Shown here piece after piece: positions 62,513-64,000 of a DNA stretch of 64,000 bases. The notes beneath the pieces were generated by a model, which ran no database searches, had not been told where the DNA came from, and saw nothing but the letters and a program-made list of their open reading frames with translations. Position numbers and translations under genes: made by a program. This stretch comes from JAFEDN01 sp963832945 (GTDB lineage Bacteria; Pseudomonadota; Gammaproteobacteria; Coxiellales; Coxiellaceae): assembly GCA_963832945.1 (NCBI GenBank), contig CAWHVV010000010.1, positions 310,001 to 374,000 of the forward strand, given 5' to 3'. Each line of letters opens with the position of its first letter. The first letter of the stretch is position 1.

Positions 62513-63926
62513 CATTGCATATTTAGGAAACTGGTTGGCCCGGCATCAAAAATTAATTCGCCATACGCAGTGGGCAATCATTTTAATTTATGCATACCTC
62601 ATGCTGATTCCCATTTTTTTACCGCTTCCCGATGAGTCAGCAACTTTATTTCATCATTTAACGGTGTTTGCTGGATTTTTATTTTGGGGAATTTGGTGGC
62701 CGTTTGTATTGATAAGCATTATTTTTTTTGGCCGATTGTGGTGCGGAGTTCTTTGCCCCGAAGGTTCGCTTTCTGAATTTTCGAATCGCTATGGTCGAGG
62801 AAAAAGTATTCCGAAATGGATGCGATGGGGAGGATGGCCGTTCGTAGCGTTTGGCATCACAACGGTATATGGACAAATGACAAGTGTTTATCAATATCCA
62901 AAGCCGGTATTACTGATTTTAGGGGGTTCAACACTGGCAGCGATGGTTATTGGATTTTTATATGGAAAGTCAAGCCGGGTATGGTGCAAATATTTATGTC
63001 CTGTCACTGGCGTATTTAATTTGTTAGCAAGGCTGTCGCCATGGCGATACCAGCCCATTCAGGAACCGTGGAATACAAATCAAATTCAACAAATCAACAA
63101 TGTGCGCTGCCCCACCCTACTACCTTTACCTCAAATGACCGGCGCTTCGAATTGTTTGATGTGCGGGAAATGCGGTATAGCTAAAAACACAATACAATTA
63201 ACAATGCGTTCGCCAAATGAAGAAATTGTTGTCCATGGTGGCAGGAAAAATAATTTTTTTGATAGCCTGCTAATTATTTATGGATTATGCGGCCTTGCAT
63301 TAGGCGCATTCCAATGGACTAACAGCTTTTGGTTTGAGCACTATCGTGATGTGCTTGATTCGTGGTTTTTAGCTCATCAAATAACATGGGCCTTTAATAC
63401 GGATGCTCCCTGGTGGATTTTTACTCATTATCCGGAACGTGGAGATGTGTTTACCTGGCTGTATGGTTTTGAAGTGATCGCATATATTTTACTGATTGGC
63501 TTTTCTATTGGAACAATTCTGTCAATTTTAATTAGTTTTTCGATTAAAATCACTGGACAATTAACGTTATCACGATTTAATCATTTAAGTCAGTCGTTAA
63601 TTCCCCTCGCTGCTTGTGGTGTGTTTATCGGACTATCTGCGAATACCACCAGCCTGTTACAAAAATATGCGAATTTGGGTTTTTGGTGGGTGAATGATCT
63701 CAAATTTATTTTACTGTTTCTTGCCACTCTTTGGAGTTTGCTATTAGCCTATAAAATTATGAGACGTTATACCCATTCGTTCACTCGTCAACTGTGTGGT
63801 TTATTAATGATGCTCATTAATTTTGCTATCATTAATTATTCCTGGATTTTGACATTGCACATCTGGTCGTTAAAATCAGATAGTATTCCCTGGAATACGC
63901 TATGGGTATATACTCAAATTGACTAG
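62502..63926 (+). CDS. 4Fe-4S membrane protein of the iron-uptake operon (NapH/FixG-like)
   Basis: 474 residues from ATG 62502, inside the end of the permease gene. Membrane segments surround CGVLCPEGSLSEF and WCKYLCPVTGVFNL, the NapH/CcoG-type cysteine motifs, then CLMCGKCG as a partial ferredoxin motif. More membrane segments follow. It could supply electrons to reduce ferric iron for the FTR1 permease. Complete; next gene expected just past the window. Confidence 0.88.
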   Translation: MRYNIAYLGNWLARHQKLIRHTQWAIILIYAYLMLIPIFLPLPDESATLFHHLTVFAGFLFWGIWWPFVLISIIFFGRLWCGVLCPEGSLSEFSNRYGRGKSIPKWMRWGGWPFVAFGITTVYGQMTSVYQYPKPVLLILGGSTLAAMVIGFLYGKSSRVWCKYLCPVTGVFNLLARLSPWRYQPIQEPWNTNQIQQINNVRCPTLLPLPQMTGASNCLMCGKCGIAKNTIQLTMRSPNEEIVVHGGRKNNFFDSLLIIYGLCGLALGAFQWTNSFWFEHYRDVLDSWFLAHQITWAFNTDAPWWIFTHYPERGDVFTWLYGFEVIAYILLIGFSIGTILSILISFSIKITGQLTLSRFNHLSQSLIPLAACGVFIGLSANTTSLLQKYANLGFWWVNDLKFILLFLATLWSLLLAYKIMRRYTHSFTRQLCGLLMMLINFAIINYSWILTLHIWSLKSDSIPWNTLWVYTQID

Positions 63927-64000
63927 GTTGTTTTTGCAGACCGAAAATACTGCCTGCGAAAACATACTAATTTTTTAATAAAAAAACAATAAGGAGATTG
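63927..64000 (+). other. Leader of a downstream gene
   Basis: The last 74 bp hold no gene. AAGGAG at the very end (63991-63996) is a strong ribosome site, so another gene of the iron operon probably begins within a few bases beyond the window. Confidence 0.5.

Noticed and set aside
1..64000. CRISPR arrays, rRNA genes, prophage or classical insertion sequences
   Set aside because: No regularly spaced repeats with unique spacers, no rRNA-like sequence, no transposase, integrase or phage structural gene was found in any frame.

Overview
The window is bacterial chromosome, most consistent with a gammaproteobacterium of the Legionella/Coxiella/Aquicella kind. The evidence is the ruvC-ruvA-ruvB cluster, the tpiA-secG-tRNA-Leu-nuoA gene order, several candidate host-directed proteins (an F-box protein, a histidine kinase ending in a CaaX-like tetrapeptide, a possible papain-fold protein) and much gene decay. 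The species cannot be named from sequence alone. The right part looks more AT-rich than the left by eye.

Layout. 1-13.4 kb: a signalling block between two copies of a locus that ends in the ruvC 5' end. It holds a partial membrane-protein gene, a ruvC fragment, a 1938-residue HAMP-array hybrid kinase, a REC-kinase/FixJ-type regulator pair, an 800-residue hybrid kinase and a HisKA-REC protein. 13.4-15.6 kb: ruvCAB. 15.6-19.0 kb: MFS exporter, HPt protein, and an F-box gene between two toxin-antitoxin modules. 19.0-29.2 kb: nuoI-H-G-F-E-D-C-B-A, tRNA-Leu(GAG), secG, tpiA (all minus strand). nuoJ-N are not present, and nuoG, nuoC, nuoB, secG and tpiA carry frameshifts or a stop. 29.2-33.1 kb: PAS hybrid kinase coupled to a gene of unknown function. 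33.5-38.8 kb: pteridine-reductase-like SDR, cNMP-binding protein, glutamate dehydrogenase, a PpiD-like protein without its parvulin domain, DsbA-like protein, peroxiredoxin. 39-44 kb: AraC regulator, broken NTF2-fold gene, MFS/MHS transporter, alcohol dehydrogenase, unknown gene, transporter remnant. 44.3-46.2 kb: ornithine carbamoyltransferase and carbamate kinase. 46.2-53.8 kb: two bufferin (DUF2282/DUF692/DUF2063) clusters with an adenylate cyclase, two YceI proteins and a cytochrome b561. 53.9-60.5 kb: SWIM/SNF2 pair, DUF5996 protein, P-loop kinase, HxlR regulator, unknown protein. 60.5-64 kb: Fur-box-controlled iron uptake operon (P19/Tp34 protein, FTR1 permease, 4Fe-4S membrane protein).

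The most striking signal is a family of at least six copies of a multi-hairpin palindromic element (up to about 157 bp). Hairpin arms covary between copies. Two copies lie in frame inside conserved proteins (NuoG and a DUF692 enzyme), in the same orientation and reading frame, adding the same peptide. Two more provide the C-terminus and stop codon of an MFS transporter and a hybrid kinase. This resembles the Rickettsia palindromic elements in behaviour, but the sequence is one I do not recognise.
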